This document shows positions 1 through 10,533 of a stretch of DNA of 64,000 nucleotides, piece after piece. Source of the stretch: Phycisphaeraceae bacterium. Lineage in GTDB: Bacteria; Planctomycetota; Phycisphaerae; Phycisphaerales; Phycisphaeraceae. The notes beneath the pieces are model-generated. The model searched no databases. It was not told where the DNA came from and saw only the letters and a list, made by a program, of their open reading frames with translations. The stretch lies in assembly GCA_020849625.1 (NCBI GenBank), contig JADLFV010000144.1:17019-81018 (forward strand), read 5' to 3'. A program made the position numbers and the translations under genes. Positions within the stretch are counted from its first letter, which is position 1. Every line of letters starts with the position of its first letter.

Positions 1-2421
1 TGCGGACCTGGCGACCAGGTGCGTGCTCAGCGCGAAGTAGGCGGTGGCCAGCACGTCCTTGGGCGTGTCAGCATTGATTGAGAGCCATTCGCCGAAGCCT
101 GCGGCCGGCCGCAGCAGCTTGTCGCTGTTGTTGCGGCAGTACTCGACCCAACGGACCATGTTGTCGAAGTGGTCTTCGAGATAGCGTGTGTCGTTGGTGA
201 ACTGGTACATGACCCAGGGGCAGATGACACCCGCATCGCCCCACGCCGCGACGCCGTAGCCGGTCATCCCGCCGGTGGGCGCGACGTTGGGATAAGCGCC
301 CTCGGCGTTCTGGCCGTCGTCGAGATCGATCAGCCACTTGGTGAAGAATGCGCTGACGTCCATGTTCCAGTTGGCGGTGGGGATGAAGATCTGGGCGTCG
401 CCGGTCCACCCGAGTCGTTCATCGCGCTGCGGGCAATCGGTGGGGATTTCGATGAAGTTGGCCCGCTGGGTCCAGAGGATGTTGCTGACAAGCTGGTTGA
501 CCAGCGGGCTGGAGCACTCGAAGAAGCCGACCTGCGGCGTATCACTGTTGAGCGCGATGCCGGTGACCGTCAGGTCCACATCATCTGGAAGGCCGGCAAT
601 TTCAGCGTAGCGGAAGCCGTGGAAGGTGAAGGTCGGCTCCCATGTGAATTGGCCGCCGGCCGCGACGTAGTGATCGGTGGCCAGGGCGGTTCGCAGGTTC
701 TCGGTGTAGAGCGTGCCGTCGGGATTCAATATCTCGGCATGGCGCAGCACGAGTTTCGTCCCGGCAGGCAACGCACCTTGCAGGCGCAGGCGGCCGGCGA
801 AGTTCTGGCCCAAGTCGTAAATCCAGCAGCCCGGCGCGATCTGTCTGCTGCTGAGCGGAGTCAGCTCGCCGGTGCGGCGCACGGGCACGCCGGGATGCGC
901 TTCGATGGCAGCCTCGGTGGCGGGCTCCACGGTGACAGCGCTCCACCGGGCGTCATCGAAACCGGGCGCGTCCCAGCCGATCTGGCTGCGCGTGGCATCG
1001 TAAAGTTCACCCATCTGCATGTCGGAGCCGCGGATCGGGCCCTGGCTGCCGCGCCAGGACTCATCGCTGGCGATCACCTGTTTCGAGCCGTCGGCGAATT
1101 CAATTTCCAGTTGCGCCAGCAGCGATAAGGTGCGGCCGTAGCGGAAGGCGCCCTGGAAACCGACGTGGCCCGCGTACCAGCCCGGGGCGAGCACCGCGCC
1201 CACGGCATTGTCACCCTGTTGGAGCAAATCGGTCACGTCGTAAGTCTGATAGTAGATGCGTTTGTTGAAGTCGGACCAGCCGGGACTGAACTGATCTTCG
1301 CTGACGGTGCGGCCGTTGATGTGCAGCTCGTAGAACCCGCGAGCCGTGACGTACACCATCGCACGGCGCACAGTTTTGTCGATATCGAAATCGCGGCGCA
1401 GATAGGGGCAGGGATCGAGGATGTTGCCGTGGGTCAGCCAATTCCATGGCGGTTCGCCCATGGCCGCCAGGCGGCGCGGAGCCGGCCACGATGAATCATC
1501 GAAGTCGGCGCTGAACCAGTGGTCCGGCTCCTGATCGCTGCAGCGCCAGCTTTCATCCAGTTGCTGCGTGATGACCCGGCCGTCGGCCAGCAGGATAACG
1601 AACTTGCCCGCTGCGCCTGCTCGCGAAGGCTTCTCGTTCTGTGCGATCAGCGCCAGGGCATTGGGCCCGGACTTCAGGGCCGTGGTGATGTCGAACATCT
1701 TGGGCGCCCGCAAGTGATTCTGCCGCACGCCGGTGGGCTCGAAACGTTGACCGTTGACCAGCAGCATGGTCACCAGGTCATCCGCGGTGACGGTGGCGGT
1801 AGCGCGGGCGATCGCGGTATCAGCGGGCAATTCCAGCACGCGACGAAACACGCGCTGGCCTTGTGGGGCCTTGGACATGGGATCGCCCGCGGCTTCGGGA
1901 AACCAGTACCAGGAGCAGTCTTCCAGCGAAGCGCCGTACTCAGCCGCTTCCGCGTCGTCGATCTTCGGCTGATGCGTGATCCACTTTGCTTGCCAATCGC
2001 TTTTTTCCAGCAGGCCCATCGTCCAGCGGGTGGACTCGCTCCAGGGGCCTGGGTTGCCCTGCTCGTCCCACAGGCGAACCTTCCACCAGCAAGCGGCGCG
2101 ACTGGTCAACGGCTTACCGGCATAAACGACGGCATTGCACTGGTCGGTCTCAACTTTGCCGCTGTCCCAGAGATCCGCCTGGTCGGCCGCGAGCTGGTCA
2201 GGCGAGGAAGCGACCAGCACCTGATAGGCGGACTGAGCAACCCCGCGGCGCGGATCGTTCATCTGCCAGGAAAGGCGCGGCTGCGCTGCATCGATGCCCA
2301 GCGGGGCGCTTCGGTATTCACAGCGCAAGTGATCGGCCTGCGACTGGGCCAGAGCGGAGAACGACATTAACAACACAGAGCCTGTCGCCAGTGCCAGTTG
2401 CCACCAATTCTGAAATCGCAA
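1..2421 (-). CDS. Alpha-L-rhamnosidase, GH78 family (3' end outside window)
   Basis: Secreted glycoside hydrolase predicted to release terminal alpha-L-rhamnose from polysaccharides or glycosides. I translated this strand directly. The best start is a TTG at 2421, preceded by GGAG, which gives a signal peptide ending ...MSFSALAQS. The N-terminal domain reads LRCEYRSAPLGIDAAQPRLS, typical of GH78 proteins. A later segment reads ASDESWRGSQGPIRGSD, and the catalytic (alpha/alpha)6 region shows ERLGWTGDAQIFIPTANWNM, WGDAGVICPWVMYQ and DVLATAYFALS. About 807 codons are present; GH78 enzymes are usually 850-1100 residues, so the C-terminal beta domain lies beyond base 1. It is the last visible gene of a minus-strand run and follows the small lipoprotein gene by about 70 bases. 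Confidence 0.93.
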   Translation of the reverse strand, partial: MRFQNWWQLALATGSVLLMSFSALAQSQADHLRCEYRSAPLGIDAAQPRLSWQMNDPRRGVAQSAYQVLVASSPDQLAADQADLWDSGKVETDQCNAVVYAGKPLTSRAACWWKVRLWDEQGNPGPWSESTRWTMGLLEKSDWQAKWITHQPKIDDAEAAEYGASLEDCSWYWFPEAAGDPMSKAPQGQRVFRRVLELPADTAIARATATVTADDLVTMLLVNGQRFEPTGVRQNHLRAPKMFDITTALKSGPNALALIAQNEKPSRAGAAGKFVILLADGRVITQQLDESWRCSDQEPDHWFSADFDDSSWPAPRRLAAMGEPPWNWLTHGNILDPCPYLRRDFDIDKTVRRAMVYVTARGFYELHINGRTVSEDQFSPGWSDFNKRIYYQTYDVTDLLQQGDNAVGAVLAPGWYAGHVGFQGAFRYGRTLSLLAQLEIEFADGSKQVIASDESWRGSQGPIRGSDMQMGELYDATRSQIGWDAPGFDDARWSAVTVEPATEAAIEAHPGVPVRRTGELTPLSSRQIAPGCWIYDLGQNFAGRLRLQGALPAGTKLVLRHAEILNPDGTLYTENLRTALATDHYVAAGGQFTWEPTFTFHGFRYAEIAGLPDDVDLTVTGIALNSDTPQVGFFECSSPLVNQLVSNILWTQRANFIEIPTDCPQRDERLGWTGDAQIFIPTANWNMDVSAFFTKWLIDLDDGQNAEGAYPNVAPTGGMTGYGVAAWGDAGVICPWVMYQFTNDTRYLEDHFDNMVRWVEYCRNNSDKLLRPAAGFGEWLSINADTPKDVLATAYFALSTHLVARSA

Positions 2422-2494
2422 GGTTCGGTTCTCCGTTGTGAAATGCGATGAGATGGGTTTGACGGCCGGTAAACCGGCCTCCGCCGCGCTCAGG

Positions 2495-2932
2495 TCAGTC
2501 TTCCCAGGGCGAGCCCAGAGCGTAGAGCACACAATCATTCTCGTCATAGAAAACGTAATGCGCCTCGATGCCCAGGGCGGAGCTGCCGCCGAAGAACTTG
2601 AGCACATCCACGCTGTGCGGATCCTGGCCGGTGGCGCGGCGGACGGTGCGGGTGAACAATTCAAGATCGACACCGATGTCCGTGTCGCCATAGAGTTCGA
2701 GGTCCACGCCGCTCATGGGCAGGTCGATGTGAGCCTCCTGAATGCCGACACTGCTCTCGATCACGTCCTGGCGCGGCGTGCCGACAGGATAGAGATGTTT
2801 GAGATAGCCGTAGTTGCGATGCTGATAGCCGACCATGGCCTCGGGGTCCTGCCAGGGCGAAGTGCAACCGCCGACCACCAGCAGGCCGGCCAGCAACCAC
2901 AGGCAATACAAGTGACGGTTCATGACGAGCAT
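2495..2932 (-). CDS. Small predicted lipoprotein, unknown function
   Basis: A protein of about 145 residues with a lipoprotein signal: hydrophobic segment LWLLAGLLVVGGC followed by TSPWQD, so the Cys would be lipidated. The mature part has no family I recognise. It contains acidic, DxExYGDTDIGVDLEL-like sequence and ends with YVFYDENDCVLYALGSPW. Two in-frame ATGs (2932 and 2923) could start it and neither has a clear Shine-Dalgarno sequence. It lies upstream of the rhamnosidase on the same strand, so co-transcription is possible. Function unknown; a cell-envelope location is inferred from the lipobox only. Confidence 0.7.
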   Translation of the reverse strand: MLVMNRHLYCLWLLAGLLVVGGCTSPWQDPEAMVGYQHRNYGYLKHLYPVGTPRQDVIESSVGIQEAHIDLPMSGVDLELYGDTDIGVDLELFTRTVRRATGQDPHSVDVLKFFGGSSALGIEAHYVFYDENDCVLYALGSPWED

Positions 2933-2992
2933 GGTCTAACACCGCTGTGCTGCTGTCAACGCATGAATCGTTCCGTGTGTCAGGGCTGCGAT

Positions 2993-3021
2993 AACAGAAA
3001 CCCACGGCGACACGCCGTGGG
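2993..3021 (-). terminator. Rho-independent terminator after the large exported protein
   Basis: A 9-bp perfect stem (CCCACGGCG / CGCCGTGGG, 3-base loop, 3001-3021) is followed on the minus strand by TTTCTGTT. It lies 50 bases past the stop codon of the gene ending at 3071. Confidence 0.6.
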
Positions 3022-3070
3022 CTACGTCGCTGGGGGGGGCAGCTTCTGGTGAATCTTCCGGGGGCGGAGG

Positions 3071-5827
3071 TCAGGGCTGCGGCGGCGTCATGTCCAGCTC
3101 GATCGCCGCGTGCAGGCCGCCGTCGTCGAGCGTCACGCCGAAATCCCCAGCCCGAATGCCCTGCAGTGCCTGCATCGTGGCGGGACCTTCTTTGGGCGCG
3201 CCGGGGTGGCCGAAGATGACCGACTGCATGGTCTGGTCCTGCTCGTTCCACTCGTAGCTGCCGCCGCCGGGGCTGATCAGGCGCATGTGCCACAAGCGCT
3301 GGTGCAGCTTGACCGGGTCCTGATCAGGATACAGCCGCCTCCACTCGTTGAGGATGGGCAGGTTGGCGAAGGCCTGTTGCTGCAACTGTCCTTGATAGCC
3401 TTCACCCATCACCTGCGACAGCAGCGGCACCACGTCGGCGTCGGCATGCACCGCGAAGTTGCTGCCGAGCCAGGGCGGGGCGCCGTTGTCACCGGGACCA
3501 TCCAACTGCCGATCGATGGCGTGCTGCAACACTGTTTCGCTGAGGCTGATGATCAGGGCCTTGCCGGTGGCTGCGTAGTAGAAAGCAAAGTCTCCGCCGA
3601 TCTCCGCCTGACGCTGAGCGCGTGACTGCGGCGCCTCGCTGACTTTGACGTAGGATGTATCGTGGTAGGTGAGTGTTTCCCATGCGGTCATGCCGGGCGC
3701 CGACTGCTCGATGAAGGCGCGGACGCCGGCCAGGAATGCCGCCAGTTTCAGGCCGTTGTTGGACTCGGCGTAAAAAGCCACGGGCAGATGCCAAAGGTTA
3801 TTTTCCACGAACTCCTGCGGGTCATCGTCCGCCATCGCCTGCTGCCAGAACGGATCGCGGTCCAGGTAGAGCGCCACGCTGCCACTCATCCAACCCACCG
3901 GATCGACCTGCAACTGCGGGGCCATGGCGACGGCCCAGTTGGTCATCTGCTTGAAAGAGGGCGATTCCTTGTTGATCGCCAGCACGAAGTGCAGCAGCGC
4001 ATCGGCGTGCGGATCACCGGCCGTTCCTTCCAGCGAGGCACCGGCCGAAAAGTCCACGATCTGGCTGTATTCCGTTCCGGCGATCAACGGCATCACGGTC
4101 AGGTCCGCCCGCAAGGTGTTCTCGCGCTTGACCAGGCGAAAGGCGATTGGATCGAAGGCGACCGTCCAGTTGCGCTCATAGCCCAGCCGCCATTGCTCAT
4201 AGACACGCGCTTCCTGCTGCGTCACCTGGTCCAGGTTCAACTCGGCGATGGGTGTGAGAAACGCCAGTGAACCGTACACGCTGGAGCGCGGCCCGTCGGC
4301 GGCAAGAATCAAATCACCGGCGTCGGGCAGTGGTTTATCGAAGTAGATCGGGCCGGGTTTCACGTCGCCGGCCGCCAGTTGAAACATGTAGGTCGCCTGC
4401 AATTCTGAAAGCACAGCCGCGGCCCGGGTGCGACGCGAGGTTCCGATGCGCCAGCGCGGCCCGCACCAGCGGCGAATGGTCTTGTCCGAAATGACGATCA
4501 ATGCCGTCTCTTCCGCTTCGCTGCGCGGATAGCGATCGCGGAAAAAGACATACTCGGGCGACGCAGCCAGGGCGGGCTGCTTGCCCTGCGACACGGCGAT
4601 CAGACGCGCCAACTGTGCCGGCGAATTGGTCACCACCACCGCATCGCCGACCGCGGCGATGTACGCGCACACCGCCCGGTCCGGCGAGCGAAACGCGGTG
4701 TACGCCACACCATCGGTCTCGCCTTTTTCGATCTGCACGCCCGCCTCGACATTGGCCAGCATGGCCGCCTGCGTCAGCAGCAGATTCAACAGGCCGGCCG
4801 GATTGTCGCTCTCGAACAGCACCGCCAGGTCGGTGCCGGTGGGCAGATAGGGATCGCTGCCGGTCACCGCGACGCTGGCGATCACCTGCGGGCCAAGCAG
4901 CCTGGCGATCTGGCTCATGGGCAGCAGCAGTTGCCGCTGATAGCGCTGGCGGGTCATGGCGTCTTCGCTGCGCGGCTGCATCAGATCGAGCACCGGCAAA
5001 CCGTGCGCGTCGTTTTCATCCCACAGGTCGATCAGGGCCGTGAAACTCGGCACAAACAAGGCGTGCTGATCATCGGGAATCAGCGACGCCAAGGGATCGA
5101 GGTCCGGGGAAAGTCCCGCGATGCGCGCGCTCCAGTCGAACTCCGCCACGGTGATGCCTGCAATGCTGTCCACCGCCACGGTCGGCTCGGCGTCATCGGT
5201 CCGCGGCAGCACACGGTCCAACTGGAGGTTTTCGCTCATGGCCCGTCCGCCGCTGATCAGGGCGTAGGTATCGACCAGTTCACCTGTCTGCCGCCAGGGC
5301 TGCCATTGCTCTGCCGGTTGGGACGGGGCCTTGTCGCCCAATGCCTGACGGATCGATCGCACCTGGTGACGGAACCACGCTGAGCCGGGAAGCGATTGAT
5401 CCAGCAGGCCCTGGTAGTGATCGAGCTTGACCAGCAGAAAGTCATCGCGGGCATCAGAGCTGCCATCCTCGGGCGCGATGGTGAAGCGTAGCGTCGTGAC
5501 GCCGTCGATCTGCGGACTGGAGAACATCAATCGCCCGCTGACCGGCTGACCGGCCGGGACGCAAAACGCCAGGCGACAGCGATCGGCCAACGGCTTGTCC
5601 CAGTCATTCTCGCCGACCACCGAACTGATCCACGCCTCGCCCTCGCCGTCAAGCACGATGTGGATTGGCATGTCACCGTAATACCAGGATTCATTGAACT
5701 GCGAAGGCATCTCGCCTCCGCTGAGGTTCAGTTGGCGCAGGGTGCGGACGTAGTACCCATCCTCTGCATGAACAGAAACAGCAACCAGCGCAAGCAATGC
5801 GACCAGCGGAAGAGTTGATCTGCTCAT
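3071..5827 (-). CDS. Large exported protein, unknown function
   Basis: About 918 residues. The start at 5827 is chosen because it gives a clean signal peptide (MSRSTLPLVALLALVAVSVHA) and has a GGGG-containing ribosome site just upstream. The longer reading frame back to 5905 would run into the dnaK terminator. The mature protein is long and soluble-looking, without obvious membrane segments or catalytic motifs. Segments such as ALFVPSFTALIDLWDE, LAVLFESDNPAGLLNLL and GDAVVVTNSPAQLARLIAVS resemble DUF3352-type planctomycete exported proteins, as does the product encoded at 14473-16008. That likeness is from memory and weak. It probably acts in the periplasm. Confidence 0.8.
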   Translation of the reverse strand: MSRSTLPLVALLALVAVSVHAEDGYYVRTLRQLNLSGGEMPSQFNESWYYGDMPIHIVLDGEGEAWISSVVGENDWDKPLADRCRLAFCVPAGQPVSGRLMFSSPQIDGVTTLRFTIAPEDGSSDARDDFLLVKLDHYQGLLDQSLPGSAWFRHQVRSIRQALGDKAPSQPAEQWQPWRQTGELVDTYALISGGRAMSENLQLDRVLPRTDDAEPTVAVDSIAGITVAEFDWSARIAGLSPDLDPLASLIPDDQHALFVPSFTALIDLWDENDAHGLPVLDLMQPRSEDAMTRQRYQRQLLLPMSQIARLLGPQVIASVAVTGSDPYLPTGTDLAVLFESDNPAGLLNLLLTQAAMLANVEAGVQIEKGETDGVAYTAFRSPDRAVCAYIAAVGDAVVVTNSPAQLARLIAVSQGKQPALAASPEYVFFRDRYPRSEAEETALIVISDKTIRRWCGPRWRIGTSRRTRAAAVLSELQATYMFQLAAGDVKPGPIYFDKPLPDAGDLILAADGPRSSVYGSLAFLTPIAELNLDQVTQQEARVYEQWRLGYERNWTVAFDPIAFRLVKRENTLRADLTVMPLIAGTEYSQIVDFSAGASLEGTAGDPHADALLHFVLAINKESPSFKQMTNWAVAMAPQLQVDPVGWMSGSVALYLDRDPFWQQAMADDDPQEFVENNLWHLPVAFYAESNNGLKLAAFLAGVRAFIEQSAPGMTAWETLTYHDTSYVKVSEAPQSRAQRQAEIGGDFAFYYAATGKALIISLSETVLQHAIDRQLDGPGDNGAPPWLGSNFAVHADADVVPLLSQVMGEGYQGQLQQQAFANLPILNEWRRLYPDQDPVKLHQRLWHMRLISPGGGSYEWNEQDQTMQSVIFGHPGAPKEGPATMQALQGIRAGDFGVTLDDGGLHAAIELDMTPPQP

Positions 5828-5891
5828 GGGGAGCCCCTTTGTTGAAGAATGGAGGTAAGTCCATTGTACGTCAGTTGCGCGGGACGCATGC

Positions 5892-5925
5892 AAAAAGAAG
5901 CCCACGGATTCAATCCGTGGGCTTC
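5892..5925 (-). terminator. Rho-independent terminator of dnaK
   Basis: A 14-bp inverted repeat at 5897-5925 (GAAGCCCACGGATT and its complement) is followed on the minus strand by TTTTTG. It lies 39 bases past the dnaK stop codon. Confidence 0.85.
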
Positions 5926-5963
5926 AGGGTTGAGTCAAAGGTTATGCAACTTTGAGAGAGCAG

Positions 5964-7883
<1,920 letters not shown>

Positions 7884-8116
7884 GTCTCACCTCGGTAATG
7901 CAAGCAATTGAAATACAGTAAGTTACATTTGGTTCACTGGTGGAGCGCGTGCGGCGTCCCACAGGTGAAATGGCAAACCGGATGCCAGAGCGGCGCGGCC
8001 TTGGAGGCTGTGGTGAACACCCGGGGCTGCCAGTGTCAAAGGGGCGCACGCTGGGGGCTGCCAAAGCGGCATAGGGAGTGAATACCTGTTTTTCTAGGGA
8101 TTTTTTGGCGGGGGGT

Positions 8117-8145
8117 TTGAAAAGTGCGGGAAATCTCGGCAGAAT
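8117..8145 (+). promoter_or_regulatory. Candidate sigma-70 promoter for the HU gene
   Basis: TTGAAA (8117-8122), a 17-base spacer and CAGAAT (8140-8145) lie about 105 bases upstream of the HU start. The 369-base gap between dnaK and HU (7884-8252) holds otherwise only a short GC hairpin near 8160-8183 in the leader; no other gene is supported there. Confidence 0.35.
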
Positions 8146-8252
8146 GAGCCACCATAAGCGCCGCCGGAATGGTTTCGGCGGCTGTCTTAGTCACGGACGT
8201 GCCGTGAACGTCAGGGAGCATTGATGTTCACCCAACCTGCTAGGAGAGCACC

Positions 8253-8567
8253 ATGGCGAAAAAATCAGGGGCTAAATCACCGAGCAAGAGCGAGATCTAT
8301 TCGCAAATCGCGAGCAAGACCGGCCTGGCCAAGCGCGACGTCGCAGCGGTCTTCAACGAACTGTCGCCGGTCATCAAGAAGAGCCTCAAGTCCAACGGCA
8401 TCTTCACCATGCCCGGGCTGTGCAAGATGGTCGTCAAGAAGAAGCCGGCCACCAAGGCCCGCCAGGGTAAGAACCCCTTCACCGGCGAGATAATGATGTT
8501 CAAGGCCAAGCCCGCCTCCAAGACCGTCCGCATCCGTCCGCTCAAGAGCCTCAAGGACATGCTGTAA
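8253..8567 (+). CDS. HU/IHF-family DNA-binding protein
   Basis: Small basic nucleoid protein, 104 residues, Bac_DNA_binding family. The N-terminal helices read KSEIYSQIASKTGLAKRDVAAVF and the beta-arm region carries KARQGKNPFTGEIMMFKAKPASKTVRIRPLKSLKDML, close to the HU signature GRNPxTG. The N-terminus has an extra Lys/Ser-rich extension (MAKKSGAKSPSK). AGGAG lies at good spacing before the ATG. It stands alone between dnaK (divergent) and a downstream terminator, so it is likely monocistronic. Expected to bend or compact DNA; whether it is the main HU of the cell cannot be told. Confidence 0.93.
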   Translation: MAKKSGAKSPSKSEIYSQIASKTGLAKRDVAAVFNELSPVIKKSLKSNGIFTMPGLCKMVVKKKPATKARQGKNPFTGEIMMFKAKPASKTVRIRPLKSLKDML

Positions 8568-8576
8568 GTTTCACCG

Positions 8577-8604
8577 CCGCGGCGCCGACCGGCTCCGCGG
8601 TTTT
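8577..8604 (+). terminator. Rho-independent terminator of the HU gene
   Basis: Stem CCGCGGCGCC / GGCTCCGCGG with one mismatch and a 4-base loop, followed by TTTTC, just past the HU stop codon. Confidence 0.6.
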
Positions 8605-8634
8605 CATTTGCTTCGATTCACCGTGACCAAGACG

Positions 8635-8673
8635 AACCCCTGGCGAGCTCCGACGCCAGGGGTTCTTGTTTTC
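8635..8673 (+). terminator. Second hairpin terminator downstream of HU
   Basis: An 11-bp perfect stem (AACCCCTGGCG and its complement, 8-base loop) followed by CTTGTTTTC. It may back up the first terminator or isolate the following module. Confidence 0.6.
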
Positions 8674-8698
8674 ACGCAACATCCGTACGGCGCCGATG

Positions 8699-8704
8699 TA
8701 TAAT
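8699..8704 (+). promoter_or_regulatory. Candidate -10 box (TATAAT) of the nucleotidyltransferase module
   Basis: A perfect TATAAT lies 6-11 bases before the likely ATG codons (8710 or 8716). No convincing -35 box is seen, so a leaderless or near-leaderless transcript is possible. Confidence 0.35.
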
Positions 8705-8709
8705 GGACG

Positions 8710-8925
8710 ATGTGTATGAAGCCCGACCGCTCACATTGGCCCGTGAAAAAGTTTACCATCGGCCAGGAACCGCCTCCCGAGGTGGCTGAGGCGCATCTGA
8801 GCCCTTCGCAGCGAATGAACGAGGTCTGGCCGCTCACGCGATTAGCCTGGGAAATCAGTGGAAAATCGATACCTAGCCCCGGATCAGCACGATCTACTGC
8901 GTGTCTTCATCGACGAGCAGGTTAG
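8710..8925 (+). CDS. Small partner protein of a DUF6036-type nucleotidyltransferase
   Basis: About 71 residues. The segment SHWPVKKFTIGQEPPPEVAE followed by SPSQRMNEVWPLTRLAWEIS resembles, from memory, a family of small proteins encoded immediately upstream of nucleotidyltransferases of the DUF6036 group. The start may be ATG 8710 or ATG 8716; neither has a strong ribosome site. The gene overlaps the next one by 68 bases in a different frame, an unusually long overlap that suggests coupled expression or that the 3' end has been altered. An antitoxin-like or regulatory role is only a guess from the two-gene arrangement. Confidence 0.6.
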   Translation: MCMKPDRSHWPVKKFTIGQEPPPEVAEAHLSPSQRMNEVWPLTRLAWEISGKSIPSPGSARSTACLHRRAG

Positions 8926-9337
8926 ATTCCTGATCGTGGACGGCCACGCCTTCGCCGCTCACGCATTCATTCGCACCACCAAAGACATTGATTTATGGAT
9001 CGAAGCCACGCCTAAGAATGCTCGGCGCGTCTGGGACGCATTGATGAAATATGGAGCGCCGCTGGCTGCCCATCAGGTGCAACCCCGGGACTTTCAGGCG
9101 CGCGACCTGGTTTACCAGATGGGCGTCCCCCCGGTCCGCATCGACCTGATCACCAACATCGCCGATATTGACTTTGAGGCTGCCTGGAAACAGCGGATCG
9201 ATGTGGAGTTGAGCGGGATGCGCGTGCCGGTCATCGGATTGTCCCACCTGATACAAGCCAAGGAGGCGGCTGGAAGACCGCAGAACCTGCTCGATGTCCA
9301 ATCACTCCTGAACGTGCAACGGCGGGAATCACAGTGA
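8858..9337 (+). CDS. DUF6036-family nucleotidyltransferase
   Basis: A 159-residue protein with the nucleotidyltransferase-fold core FLIVDGHAFAAHAFIRTTKD-IDLWIE: the Gly-containing motif after strand one and the D-x-D pair that would bind metal. Further conserved segments are PPVRIDLITNIADIDFEAAW and GLSHLIQAKEAAGRPQNLLD, typical of DUF6036 proteins. The start is a GTG. Related folds include AbiEii and MenT toxins, so it may be the active half of a toxin-antitoxin-like pair, but the substrate is unknown. Its stop codon overlaps the GTG start of argD (9334), so argD may be read by coupling. Confidence 0.82.
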   Translation: MENRYLAPDQHDLLRVFIDEQVRFLIVDGHAFAAHAFIRTTKDIDLWIEATPKNARRVWDALMKYGAPLAAHQVQPRDFQARDLVYQMGVPPVRIDLITNIADIDFEAAWKQRIDVELSGMRVPVIGLSHLIQAKEAAGRPQNLLDVQSLLNVQRRESQ

Positions 9338-10533
9338 CGACCACCATGACCGCAACCTCTGACATCATCGAGCGCCACGATCGCTTCATGTCCAACAACT
9401 ACGCCCGCATGGCCGTGGCCATGGCGCGGGGCAAAGGCGTGCAGCTGTGGGACGCCGACGGCCGCGAATATCTCGACCTGTTCGCCGGGTTCGGCGGCCC
9501 GCTGCTGGGCCACTGTCACGATGAACTGATCGCCGCCCTCAATCAGCAAGCCCACAAGCTTTGGCACGTGGGCAACCTGCTGCACACCGAGCCGCAGACG
9601 CTGCTGGCCCAGACGCTCTCGCGCGTCGCTTATCCGGGGCGCAGCTTTTTCTGCCACAGCGGCGCCGACGCCAACGAAGCAGCCATCAAGCTGGCGCGGT
9701 TGCACGGCAAGGGCAAGCGCTTCAAGGTGATCTCCGCCTTGATGAGCTTCCACGGCCGCACCTTCGCCACCATGAAAGCGACCGGGCAACCCAAGGTCTC
9801 GCAATTGTTCGAGCCGCTGGCGCCCGGCTTTGCCCATGTGCCGTACAACGACATCGCGGCCCTTGAGAAAGCGATCGACGATCAGACCGCGGCCGTTCTG
9901 CTGGAGCCAATCCAGGGCGAGGCCGGCGTGATTGTGCCCGATGACGATTACCTGCCGCGCGTGCGCGCCCTGTGTGATCGCCACGACCTGCTGATGATGA
10001 TGGACGAAGTGTGGACCGGCTGCGGCCGCACGGGCAAAGCGTTCTGCCACCAACACAGCGGGATCACGCCCGATGTGATGACACTGGCCAAGGGCGCCGG
10101 CGGCGGGCTGCCGGTGGGCGTCTGTCACATCGCCCAGAAGCGGGCGGCGCTTTTCGACTGGCGCACGCACGGCATGGCGGTGCACGCCACCACGCTGGGC
10201 GGCAACTGCCTGGGAATGGCGGTGGCGGCCGAAATCTGGCGGATCATCGAACGCGACGGCCTGATCGCCCACGCCGCGGCTATGGGCGACATGGCCAAGC
10301 AGAAGTTGCAGGCGGCGAATCTTCCGGGGGTCAAGCAGGTGCGCGGCAAGGGCATGTTCATCGGCATCGAACTGACTGAGCCCAAGGCCGGCGACGTGGT
10401 CAAGAAAGCCCTGGCCGCCGGGCTGCTGGTCAACGCCGCCCAGGGCAACGTCATCCGCCTGGCGCCGGCCCTGATCATCGATGAACCCACCTGGCGGCAT
10501 GGACTTGACCAGTTGATCGAGTTGATGCGATGA
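9334..10533 (+). CDS. argD: Acetylornithine aminotransferase-like class III aminotransferase
   Basis: PLP-dependent class III aminotransferase, 399 residues, expected to convert N-acetylglutamate semialdehyde to N-acetylornithine in arginine synthesis. Visible motifs: GVQLWDADGREYLDLFAGFG, LFCHSGADANEAAIK-like FFCHSGADANEAAIKLAR, MMDEVWTGCGRTGK with the PLP-binding Asp, and DVMTLAKGAGGGLPVG with the Schiff-base Lys. The GTG start at 9334 overlaps the previous stop; an ATG at 9346 is an alternative. The ATGA overlap with the next gene (10530) shows a shared operon. No other arg genes are nearby, so a related class III transaminase role is not excluded. Confidence 0.85.
   Translation: MTTTMTATSDIIERHDRFMSNNYARMAVAMARGKGVQLWDADGREYLDLFAGFGGPLLGHCHDELIAALNQQAHKLWHVGNLLHTEPQTLLAQTLSRVAYPGRSFFCHSGADANEAAIKLARLHGKGKRFKVISALMSFHGRTFATMKATGQPKVSQLFEPLAPGFAHVPYNDIAALEKAIDDQTAAVLLEPIQGEAGVIVPDDDYLPRVRALCDRHDLLMMMDEVWTGCGRTGKAFCHQHSGITPDVMTLAKGAGGGLPVGVCHIAQKRAALFDWRTHGMAVHATTLGGNCLGMAVAAEIWRIIERDGLIAHAAAMGDMAKQKLQAANLPGVKQVRGKGMFIGIELTEPKAGDVVKKALAAGLLVNAAQGNVIRLAPALIIDEPTWRHGLDQLIELMR

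Noticed and set aside
8036-8221. 61-residue minus ORF between dnaK and HU
   Set aside because: No ribosome site, composition like noncoding sequence, and it covers the likely HU promoter.
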